Of a stretch of 10,791 bases of DNA, positions 1 to 6,068 are shown piece after piece. Source of the stretch: Sphingobacteriaceae bacterium (lineage in GTDB: Bacteria; Bacteroidota; Bacteroidia; Sphingobacteriales; Sphingobacteriaceae); the NCBI GenBank assembly GCA_947478315.1, contig CANJWF010000026.1, positions 1-10,791 of the forward strand. Reading direction: 5' to 3'. The position numbers and the translations under genes are program-made. Every line of letters starts with the position of its first letter. Positions within the stretch are counted from its first letter, which is position 1. The notes below the pieces were generated by a model. The model made no database searches. It was not told the DNA's origin and saw only the letters and a program-made list of their open reading frames with translations.

Positions 1-1419
1 AAAGAGAAAAACCCAAAAATTAAATTCGTTGTTCCAGAACACCATTTTTCGCACGCTTGCCAGGCATATTTACCATCACCGTTTGATAATGCTGCAATTA
101 TGGTGGTTGATGGACAAGGAGTCCCAATGAAGAGAACTGGAGGAGATCAATTGTGTGGAAGTTTATCTTTTGGTAAAGGAGATGAAATAGAAACATTGTT
201 CGAATTTCCCGTTAGATATAGTCTTGGAGGGATGTACGCTGAGTTTACGAAAAAACTTGGATTTAAAACGAACCAAGAAGGAAAAACAATGGGATTAGCT
301 GCTTATGGTACACCAACTTATTACGATATATTAAAGAAAGATTTAGAATTCGATGTGTTGGATTTTAACTATAAAAAAATGTTTAAAAAAAGGTTTGGAT
401 TTCATAAAGCTCTCTATAAGTTGCCAGATTATATTGGCTTTTTATCCAAATTTGAAGATAAAAAAAGAGGAACCGAATATACTCAAGACCATAAAGATTT
501 GGCATATGCTGTTCAGAAGTTAACGGAAGATGTAATGGTATATTTAGCCAATTGGTTATATGATAAAACAGGAAGTGAGAATTTGTGTATTGCAGGTGGT
601 GTTGGATTAAATTGTGTCGCTAACTATCAAGTCTTAATTCGTTCAAAATTTAAAAATATATTTATACATCCTAATTCAGGAGATAATGGATTAGTTGTAG
701 GTCAAGCACTTTATGTTCATAATATTCTAAATAAAAATCCAAGAACTTACGTAGATACACATGATTATTTAGGACGGAATTATTCAGAAGAAGAAATAGA
801 ATCTACAACAGAAAAGTTTATGAATAATGAAGAAATTGAAATTGTTAGGTATGAAAACTTAGAAGATCTTTATAGTAATATGGCTCAGTATATAGCGGAT
901 GGCTATATTACAAGTTGGTTTCAAGGTAGAAGTGAATTTGGTCCAAGGGCTTTGGGTAATAGAAGTATACTTGCAGATCCAAGAAGATCCGATATGAAAG
1001 ATATACTTAACTCTAGAGTGAAATTTCGTGAAAGTTTCAGACCATTTACCCCGTCCGTTCTTGCTGAACATTCAAGTGATTTTTTTGAATTGAGTATTGA
1101 ATCTCCATTTATGCTATTAGCACCTTATGTTAAACCTGGTAAGGGAAATATTGTTCCAGCAATTACGCATGCCGACAATACTGCAAGGGTTCAAACAGTG
1201 ACCCCTGATGTAAATGAGAGATATTATAATTTAATTAAAGCTTTTTATAAATTAACGGGAGTTCCAATGGTATTAGATACGTCTTTTAATGTTGCAGATG
1301 AACCAATTGTTGAAACACCTTTAGATGCTATAAGATGTTTTCTAAAGACAGATATCGATATTTTAGGTTTAGGACGCTTTATCTTACGAAAAAAAAATAA
1401 AATATCAAATGTGTCGTAA
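1..1419 (+). CDS. Carbamoyltransferase, NodU/CmcH family (5' truncated by window edge)
   Basis: The frame is open from base 1, so the gene starts upstream; the ATG at 100 is internal. The 472 visible residues carry the family signatures in order. EHHFSHA (visible residues 13-19) is the HHxxHA metal/adenylate site, followed by a VVDGQG strand (35-40). GKTMGLAAYG lies at 94-103, AGGVGLNCVAN at 198-208 and NSGDNG at 225-230. The C-terminal (YrdC-like) domain has GRSEFGPRALGNRSIL (309-324), HADNTARVQTV (390-400) and LDTSFNV (425-431). Family members transfer a carbamoyl group from carbamoyl phosphate, through carbamoyladenylate, to a hydroxyl of a sugar or antibiotic. Full-length members are about 570-610 residues, so roughly 100-130 N-terminal residues are missing. 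The 3' end overlaps the next gene by 11 bp, which suggests translational coupling. In this locus it probably O-carbamoylates a sugar of the surface glycan. The family call is firm; the acceptor is unknown. Confidence 0.93.
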   Translation, partial: KEKNPKIKFVVPEHHFSHACQAYLPSPFDNAAIMVVDGQGVPMKRTGGDQLCGSLSFGKGDEIETLFEFPVRYSLGGMYAEFTKKLGFKTNQEGKTMGLAAYGTPTYYDILKKDLEFDVLDFNYKKMFKKRFGFHKALYKLPDYIGFLSKFEDKKRGTEYTQDHKDLAYAVQKLTEDVMVYLANWLYDKTGSENLCIAGGVGLNCVANYQVLIRSKFKNIFIHPNSGDNGLVVGQALYVHNILNKNPRTYVDTHDYLGRNYSEEEIESTTEKFMNNEEIEIVRYENLEDLYSNMAQYIADGYITSWFQGRSEFGPRALGNRSILADPRRSDMKDILNSRVKFRESFRPFTPSVLAEHSSDFFELSIESPFMLLAPYVKPGKGNIVPAITHADNTARVQTVTPDVNERYYNLIKAFYKLTGVPMVLDTSFNVADEPIVETPLDAIRCFLKTDIDILGLGRFILRKKNKISNVS

Positions 1420-2548
1420 TATACTAATAACAGGAGGAGCAGGGTTTATCGGGTCTAATTTGGCAAAAAACTTATTATCGAAGGGATACCATGTAACCAT
1501 AATAGATAATTTTTCGCCTCAAATACACGGTAATAAAACATATCTATCTGACGAACTTACAGGTAAGGTAAGGCTAATAGTTGCAGATATAACTAATAAG
1601 ACCGCTTTTTATGAGGCATTAAAAGGGCAACATGCAGTTATACATTTGGCAGCAGAAACAGGTACTGGACAATCTATGTATGATATTTCTCATTATACTA
1701 ATGTGAATATTCAAGCTACTGCATCATTATGTGATTATATTGTTAATGAAGAACATGATATAACAAATCTTATAGTAGCTTCTTCGAGATCTATTTATGG
1801 AGAAGGAAAATATCATTCTAAAAAATATGGAGATGTTTATCCAATAGCTAGAACGAGTGTCACTGTGAAAAAAACATTTGAAGTGTTATGTCCCTTTTCA
1901 AACGAAGCAAATTTAGAAATTAGGGCTACTGATGAGTCTTCAAAAATTCATCCGTCTTCTTATTACGGAATCACAAAGCAAGTGCAAGAACAAATGATTA
2001 TTCTATGCGCTAGGTTGAGGAACATTAATGGTTTTGCTTTACGTTATCAAAATGTATACGGTCCGGGTCAATCCTTAAAAAATCCTTATACAGGAATTTT
2101 GTCTATATTTTCTAGATTGGCTCTTCAAAATGAGAAAATAAATATTTTTGAAGATGGTATGGAAAGTCGTGATTTTGTCTATATCGATGATGTAGTAGAG
2201 GCTACTTCGAAATGTTTAAATACTACATTAAAAGGACAACATGTGTTAAATGTTGGTAGCGGTGTGCCTGTAACAGTGATAGAAGTAGCAAAAAATATTG
2301 TTTCGTATCTGAGAAGTAACTCTGAAATCGAAATATCTGGTATTTTTAGAGAAGGAGATATTCGACATAATTTTGCTGATTTAGCACTTAGTCATCAAGT
2401 AATAGGCTTTACTCCTCAATGGAGTTTTATAAAAGGATTGCATAGTTTTTTAGATTGGGTATTATTACAAAAAGATATTCCTAAGGGTACTGGTGATTAC
2501 AACAAATCATTAGCTGAATTAAAAGAAAAAGGATTACTTAATGGATAA
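1409..2548 (+). CDS. Extended SDR, probable dTDP-L-rhamnose 4-epimerase-like NAD-dependent epimerase
   Basis: The protein has 379 residues. The N-terminal Rossmann motif is GGAGFIGS (9-16), followed by HLAAETG (79-85). The active-site segment is SSRSIYGEG (125-133), then YGITK (186-190) as the YxxxK dyad, RYQNVYGPGQ (212-221) and RDFVYIDDV (254-262). Between SIYGEG and HPSS there is an insert of about 45 residues. I recall this as a hallmark of the WbiB/Tll-type dTDP-L-rhamnose 4-epimerases that make dTDP-6-deoxy-L-talose; there it usually has CPxCG pairs, but here only one Cys-Pro (161-162) remains. The segment before YGEG lacks the Asp-Glu pair of 4,6-dehydratases, which argues for epimerase or reductase chemistry. 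The start is the ATG inside the end of the carbamoyltransferase gene, and it places the Rossmann motif at the very N-terminus as expected. The gene overlaps the next one by 8 bp. The superfamily is certain; the dTDP-rhamnose assignment is moderate. No rmlABCD is visible, so the donor must be made elsewhere. Confidence 0.85.
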   Translation: MCRNILITGGAGFIGSNLAKNLLSKGYHVTIIDNFSPQIHGNKTYLSDELTGKVRLIVADITNKTAFYEALKGQHAVIHLAAETGTGQSMYDISHYTNVNIQATASLCDYIVNEEHDITNLIVASSRSIYGEGKYHSKKYGDVYPIARTSVTVKKTFEVLCPFSNEANLEIRATDESSKIHPSSYYGITKQVQEQMIILCARLRNINGFALRYQNVYGPGQSLKNPYTGILSIFSRLALQNEKINIFEDGMESRDFVYIDDVVEATSKCLNTTLKGQHVLNVGSGVPVTVIEVAKNIVSYLRSNSEIEISGIFREGDIRHNFADLALSHQVIGFTPQWSFIKGLHSFLDWVLLQKDIPKGTGDYNKSLAELKEKGLLNG

Positions 2549-3509
2549 TAGATCTAATCCACTAGTAAGTATAGTGTTTACTAGTTACAATCATAAAGAA
2601 TATCTCAAGCAGGCTTTAAATAGCTTATTTGAGCAAACATATCGAAATCTTGAAATTATCATCGTTGATGATTGCTCAACCGATGGCAGTCAAGAAATTC
2701 TTAAGGAATATGCACACTATACAAATCTCACTTTAATCCTTTCCGATGTTAATTCGGGTAGTTACGTAAAGGCAAGTAATTATGGAGCTTCGTTCGCAAC
2801 GGGAGAATATATTCTTTTTGCACAATGTGATGATTTTTCGGAAATTGATCAAATAGAAAAATTAGTACAGGTATTTAAACAAAATCCTAGTGTAGGGGTT
2901 GTATTTTCTAAAAGTAATTTGATAGACGAACTAGGTATAAAGTTTTCGGATGATTTTATTTGTAGAGAACGAAAGTTTAAAAAGAAAGTAGAACAATATG
3001 CTTTAATCAACGGAGATGAAATGAAACAATTTTTGTCTTTTTCGTGCGTAATTCCTAATCTAAGTGCAGCATTAATTAAACACCATTTATTTAAAGAAAT
3101 TAAAGGCTTATCAGATAAATTTTTAGTAGTTGCAGATTGGGAGTTTTGGCTCAAGCTTTCTGAGAAAACAGATTTTTACTATATATCTCTCCCCTTAAAT
3201 AATTTTCGACAACATGCTACCACTATTAGGAGTAAGATTAAAATAGAAACACAAATTTATGAGGTGTACGCTATGTTTTATAATCACATAGCTTTATATC
3301 AGTTAACTATTCAAGAGCAAAGAAAAATTAAAGTTGGAGCAGGAGCAGTTTGGTTCTCTTATTTTCTTGAAAACAAAAAACTATGGATACAAAGTTTTCC
3401 TTCTGTTTATTCAAGGATAAATAAGATTGAAAAGAGATGTATTTACTATGTAATCGTTGGTGCAATCAAGCATTTAGTTGAATTCATATTCAGGAAGATG
3501 GACAGGTAA
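2541..3509 (+). CDS. Family 2 glycosyltransferase with an atypical metal-binding motif
   Basis: The 322-residue GT-A protein starts with VSIVFTSYNHKEYL (9-22), followed by the nucleotide-binding loop VDDCSTDGS (42-50). The NSGSYVKASNYGASFATGEYI region (71-91) matches the family. The expected D-x-D-D metal motif reads QCDD (95-98), so the first Asp is replaced by Gln while the last two are kept. The acceptor/catalytic segment is ADWEFWLKL (198-206), with Asp199 and Glu201 in place of the usual ED pair, then FRQH (222-225). The C-terminal 50 residues are basic and partly hydrophobic, consistent with loose membrane association at the cytoplasmic face. It should transfer one sugar to a lipid-linked repeat unit; donor and linkage cannot be read from sequence. 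It starts 8 bp inside the upstream gene and ends this run of overlapping genes; a 249-bp gap follows. Confidence 0.9.
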   Translation: MDNRSNPLVSIVFTSYNHKEYLKQALNSLFEQTYRNLEIIIVDDCSTDGSQEILKEYAHYTNLTLILSDVNSGSYVKASNYGASFATGEYILFAQCDDFSEIDQIEKLVQVFKQNPSVGVVFSKSNLIDELGIKFSDDFICRERKFKKKVEQYALINGDEMKQFLSFSCVIPNLSAALIKHHLFKEIKGLSDKFLVVADWEFWLKLSEKTDFYYISLPLNNFRQHATTIRSKIKIETQIYEVYAMFYNHIALYQLTIQEQRKIKVGAGAVWFSYFLENKKLWIQSFPSVYSRINKIEKRCIYYVIVGAIKHLVEFIFRKMDR

Positions 3510-3541
3510 ATATGTGTAACTACGTATAAATTTTATTAAAA

Positions 3542-3562
3542 TCTCAATTGAGACATTGAGAT
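3542..3562. repeat. Palindrome plus overlapping inverted/direct repeat
   Basis: Bases 3542-3553 are a perfect 12-bp palindrome (TCTCAATTGAGA). TTGAGA recurs at 3556-3561, so ATCTCAA (3541-3547) can pair either with 3548-3553 or with TTGAGAT at 3556-3562. It lies 33 bp after the stop of the glycosyltransferase at 2541-3509. There is no T-run behind it, so an intrinsic terminator is unlikely; an operator-like site or chance in AT-rich DNA are both possible. Confidence 0.4.
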
Positions 3563-3627
3563 AGACGTTAAAGTAAAGCAATCAAAGTAACAGTGAAATA
3601 GAACTTTTGCATAGTTGAGGATCATTG

Positions 3628-3654
3628 TCAAATTGAATCAGATATTCAATTTGA
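3628..3654. repeat. Perfect 11-bp inverted repeat with 5-nt loop
   Basis: TCAAATTGAAT (3628-3638) is the exact reverse complement of ATTCAATTTGA (3644-3654), separated by CAGAT. In RNA it would form an AU-rich stem-loop followed by G and a four-base T-run (3656-3659). The low GC content and short T-run make it a weak terminator candidate. It sits midway between the 2541-3509 gene and rfbF, where transcription from the upstream genes could be attenuated or a regulator could bind. Confidence 0.55.
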
Positions 3655-3681
3655 GTTTTCAAATACATTCAGTTCGGATGT

Positions 3682-3710
3682 AAGTGATACTTTTGAAAAG
3701 TATTTTACTT
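3682..3710. repeat. Imperfect inverted repeat upstream of rfbF
   Basis: AAGT (3682-3685) pairs with ACTT (3707-3710), and ATACTTT (3687-3693) pairs with AAAGTAT (3697-3703) across a 3-nt loop. An internal bulge (G3686 against TTT 3704-3706) interrupts the stem. A moderately T-rich stretch follows. It could be a weak terminator for the upstream genes or part of the leader of rfbF. It overlaps the possible -7 box at 3688-3695. Confidence 0.35.
3688..3695 (+). promoter_or_regulatory. Possible Bacteroidota -7 box (TAnnTTTG) for the rfbF run
   Basis: TACTTTTG matches the Bacteroidota sigma-ABfr -7 consensus TAnnTTTG exactly and lies in the only large gap, 63 bp before the rfbF start codon. I see no TTTG at the expected -33 distance; the nearest, at 3650-3653, is 34 bp away. 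The -7 element alone supports this call, so it is tentative. Confidence 0.3.
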
Positions 3711-3758
3711 AGTTTTGCTTTCCAAAAAAGAAATTGAAATAGATACAATTGAGTTAAT

Positions 3759-4538
3759 ATGGAAGTAGTTATATTATGTGGAGGTAAGGGAACGAGATTA
3801 AGTGAGGAGACGCAATTACGTCCTAAACCTATGGTAGAGATTGGTGGTAAGCCTATATTATGGCATATTATGAAAACCTATAGTCATTATGGGTATAAGA
3901 AGTTTGTGTTGGCTTTAGGTTACAAAGCGAATTTTATTAAAGAGTATTTTTATAATCTACGTATCTCAGGGAGTGACTTTACCCTTAAAATGAAGCCTGA
4001 TGCTAATCCTGTTTTTTATAACGCATTAATGGATAGTGACTGGGAAATTACTTTTGTAGATACTGGAGAAGATACGTTGAAAGGAGCTCGATTAAAGCGT
4101 GTTGAACCTTATATTCAGTCGGATAATTTTTTTGTTACTTACGGTGATGGGGTTAGTGACTTAGATATTAAGCGTTTAGCAGATTTTCATCATGCTCATC
4201 AAAAAATAGCAACGCTTACAGCGGTTCATCCTCCAAGTCGTTTTGGAGAAATAGATTTAAAAGGTACGCAAGTTGTTGATTTTGAGGAAAAACCACAAAT
4301 GGCTACTGGCTATATAAATGGTGGATTTTTTGTTCTCAATAAAAAAATTATGAATTATTTATCTACCGATGAAACCTGTGATTTAGAATTTGGAGCCTTA
4401 CAGCATCTTTCTAAGGCGGGTGAATTGCAAGCTTTTATACATAATGATTTTTGGCAATGTATGGATAATGTGCGAGAGCGAGATTATTTGGATGGTTTGG
4501 TAAAAAAAGGTCAGGCACCTTGGATAAAATGGAAATAG
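3759..4538 (+). CDS. rfbF: Glucose-1-phosphate cytidylyltransferase
   Basis: RfbF catalyses CTP + alpha-D-glucose 1-phosphate to CDP-glucose + diphosphate (EC 2.7.7.33), the entry step to CDP-activated 6-deoxy sugars. The 259 residues are close to the usual 257 of the family and align end to end from memory. The nucleotide-binding loop is GGKGTRLSEE (8-17), then RPKPMVEIGGKPILWHIMK (21-39), VDTGEDTLKGARLKRV (100-115) and the metal-binding YGDGVSDLD (128-136). FEEKP (175-179), INGGFFV (186-192) and the RfbF-specific FWQCMDNVRERDYL (231-244) follow. These distinguish it from RmlA and GalU-type enzymes. The ATG immediately precedes the conserved beta-strand, so the start is secure. No Shine-Dalgarno is seen. 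It opens a compact run and is followed by rfbG after only 3 nt. Confidence 0.97.
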   Translation: MEVVILCGGKGTRLSEETQLRPKPMVEIGGKPILWHIMKTYSHYGYKKFVLALGYKANFIKEYFYNLRISGSDFTLKMKPDANPVFYNALMDSDWEITFVDTGEDTLKGARLKRVEPYIQSDNFFVTYGDGVSDLDIKRLADFHHAHQKIATLTAVHPPSRFGEIDLKGTQVVDFEEKPQMATGYINGGFFVLNKKIMNYLSTDETCDLEFGALQHLSKAGELQAFIHNDFWQCMDNVRERDYLDGLVKKGQAPWIKWK

Positions 4539-4541
4539 TAC

Positions 4542-5651
4542 ATGTCGTTTAATAATATTTATAAGGATAAAGTTGTATTAGTTACTGGGCATACGGGTTT
4601 TAAAGGAGCGTGGTTATCTGCGTGGTTGTTGAAATTAGGAGCAAAAGTAGTAGGGGTGTCATCGGATATTCCCACAAGTCCATCTCTGTATGAAGAATTA
4701 TCCTTACACGATAAAGTTGTAGATTATAGGCAAGACATTCGAGACATTGAGGCTATTAAGAAAATTGTTGAGAAACAATCTCCAGATTTTGTATTTCATT
4801 TAGCGGCACAACCTATCGTTTCACTCTCTTATTCGGATCCCCTCCAAACGATTTCTACTAATGTAATGGGGACAGCGCATATTTTAGAAGCGATTAGATT
4901 CCTAGAAAAAAAATGCGTTGCAGTTATTATTACGAGTGACAAGTGTTATGATAATGTAGAATGGATATGGGGTTATAAAGAAACAGATCATCTAGGAGGT
5001 AAAGATATTTATAGTGGTTCAAAAGGTGCTGCAGAGTTAATTTTTAAATCGTATTTCCATTCTTTTTTTAAACAACATCCACACGTGAAAATAGTTTCTG
5101 CCCGAGCAGGTAACGTGATTGGTGGTGGAGATTGGGCAAAGGATCGCATTGTGCCCGATTGTATGAAAGCATGGAATGAAGGCAAATTTGTTGAAATAAG
5201 AAGTCCTCAAGCAACTCGTCCGTGGCAACATGTTTTAGAACCTTTGAGTGGGTACCTTAATTTAGGTCAAAAATTATTTGAAGGTCAAGAACTCAATGGA
5301 CAAAGTTTTAATTTCGGTCCAAAACCTGAGTATAATCATACTGTTAAAACTTTATTAGAAGATTTGAGTAAATATTGGAATTTTAAACATGTAGATGAAG
5401 CTTATAAAATAACGGGGAATATCTTGTTTCATGAAGCCGGATTACTCAAATTAAATTGCGATAAGGCTTTATTTGATTTGAAATGGTTACCTACTTTAGA
5501 TTATCCTCGTCTTATTGAGTTTACGAGTAGCTGGTACTACTCTTTTTATAAACATCAGCAATCTATTTGGGATTTAACGCTTCAGCAAATAGATGAATAT
5601 CAAGAATTAGCAAATCAAAAACAAATCGGATGGACCTATTGCAAGGCGTAA
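4542..5651 (+). CDS. rfbG: CDP-glucose 4,6-dehydratase
   Basis: This NAD-dependent extended SDR converts CDP-D-glucose to CDP-4-dehydro-6-deoxy-D-glucose (EC 4.2.1.45), directly downstream of RfbF in the pathway. The RfbG-type Rossmann motif is GHTGFKG (16-22), with FHLAAQP (85-91). TSDKCYDN (131-138) carries the dehydratase Thr-x-Asp-Lys active-site segment. WGYKETDHLGGKDIYSGSKG (143-162) includes Y157 and K161 of YxxxK. RAGNVIGGGDWAKDRIVPD (188-206) and RPWQHVLEPL (226-235) are the substrate-pocket signatures of the family. The length of 369 residues is typical. It begins 3 nt after rfbF and its last 22 bp overlap the next gene, so the genes are probably translated together. Nothing in the sequence suggests loss of function. 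Confidence 0.97.
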   Translation: MSFNNIYKDKVVLVTGHTGFKGAWLSAWLLKLGAKVVGVSSDIPTSPSLYEELSLHDKVVDYRQDIRDIEAIKKIVEKQSPDFVFHLAAQPIVSLSYSDPLQTISTNVMGTAHILEAIRFLEKKCVAVIITSDKCYDNVEWIWGYKETDHLGGKDIYSGSKGAAELIFKSYFHSFFKQHPHVKIVSARAGNVIGGGDWAKDRIVPDCMKAWNEGKFVEIRSPQATRPWQHVLEPLSGYLNLGQKLFEGQELNGQSFNFGPKPEYNHTVKTLLEDLSKYWNFKHVDEAYKITGNILFHEAGLLKLNCDKALFDLKWLPTLDYPRLIEFTSSWYYSFYKHQQSIWDLTLQQIDEYQELANQKQIGWTYCKA

Positions 5652-6067
5652 TCCTTAGTCCTCTAAAAATTATTCAACATCCCAAGGGGAATGTGTTACA
5701 TGCGTTGAAACAGAGTGACAGTAACTTTCATACTTTCGGAGAAGCTTATTTTTCCACTATTGCTAAAGGAGAAATCAAAGGCTGGAAGAAACATCGCTTG
5801 ATGACATTAAATTTAATAGTTCCTGTAGGAGCTATTAAATTTGTGTTATTTGACGGAAGGGACGAAAGTTCAACTAGCAATCAATTTTCAGAAATTATTT
5901 TATCTGCTACAGATAATTATTGCCGGTTAACAGTTCCCCCTTTAGTTTGGGTGGCATTTCAAGGTGTTGACGATCAATTAAATTTATTGTTAAATATCGC
6001 CAATATAGAGCATAATCCTCAAGAAGCAGATAATAGACCTTTAGAACAGATTGTTTATAAATGGTAG
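5630..6067 (+). CDS. RmlC-like cupin (dTDP-4-dehydrorhamnose 3,5-epimerase family), likely acting on the CDP-4-keto sugar
   Basis: The 145-residue protein is a minimal RmlC-type cupin; genuine RmlC has about 180. It starts GVILSPLKIIQHPKGNVLHA (6-25), followed by FGEAYFSTIAKGEIKGW (36-52), MTLNLIVPVGAIKFVLFD (58-75), NYCRLTVPPLVWVAFQG (96-112) and LLLNIANIEHNPQEAD (119-134). RmlC's catalytic His lies in its G-L-H-x-Q segment; the aligned segment here is GWKKH (51-55), with Lys53 at that place. The usual PPG turn reads PPL (103-105). I recall a subfamily in polysaccharide loci with GWKRH, so the change seems inherited rather than recent damage. Placed between rfbG and an SDR, it probably epimerises C3 and/or C5 of CDP-4-dehydro-6-deoxyglucose, or it may have lost catalysis. 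It starts 22 bp inside rfbG; the next gene follows after 1 nt. Confidence 0.85.
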   Translation: MDLLQGVILSPLKIIQHPKGNVLHALKQSDSNFHTFGEAYFSTIAKGEIKGWKKHRLMTLNLIVPVGAIKFVLFDGRDESSTSNQFSEIILSATDNYCRLTVPPLVWVAFQGVDDQLNLLLNIANIEHNPQEADNRPLEQIVYKW

Positions 6068-6068
6068 T

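Larger units (their letters stand above)
3602..3712 (+). other. Short open stretch without a start codon, possible gene remnant
   Basis: Between an in-frame TAG (3599-3601) and a TAG (3710-3712) there are 36 sense codons. They read like ordinary protein, including the peptide VEDHCQIESDIQF and then SSDVSDTFEKYF. There is no ATG in this frame, so it is not a gene as it stands. It could be the 3' remnant of a deleted gene between the two operon segments. I do not recognise the family. It overlaps two inverted repeats, and 36 open codons can occur by chance. Confidence 0.2.

Noticed and set aside
100..102. ATG as the start of the carbamoyltransferase
   Set aside because: The frame is open to base 1 and the upstream 33 codons encode the essential HHxxHA motif, so the true start is outside the window.
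859..1071. Reverse-strand ORF of 70 codons inside the carbamoyltransferase gene
   Set aside because: It is antisense to the conserved GRSEFGPRALGNRS region and has no protein-like motifs of its own.
1409..2548. dTDP-glucose 4,6-dehydratase (RmlB) for the first SDR
   Set aside because: The active-site segment lacks the Asp-Glu dehydratase pair and has the long insert of the rhamnose 4-epimerase group.
2849..3154. Reverse-strand ORF of 101 codons inside the first glycosyltransferase gene
   Set aside because: It lies wholly antisense to a conserved gene and no recognisable domain or start context supports it.
3628..3654. Confident intrinsic terminator
   Set aside because: The stem is almost all A-T and only four T residues follow, so termination cannot be claimed.
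5037..5231. Reverse-strand ORF of 64 codons inside rfbG
   Set aside because: Its frame mirrors the conserved RAGNVIGGGDW coding region; it is a shadow.
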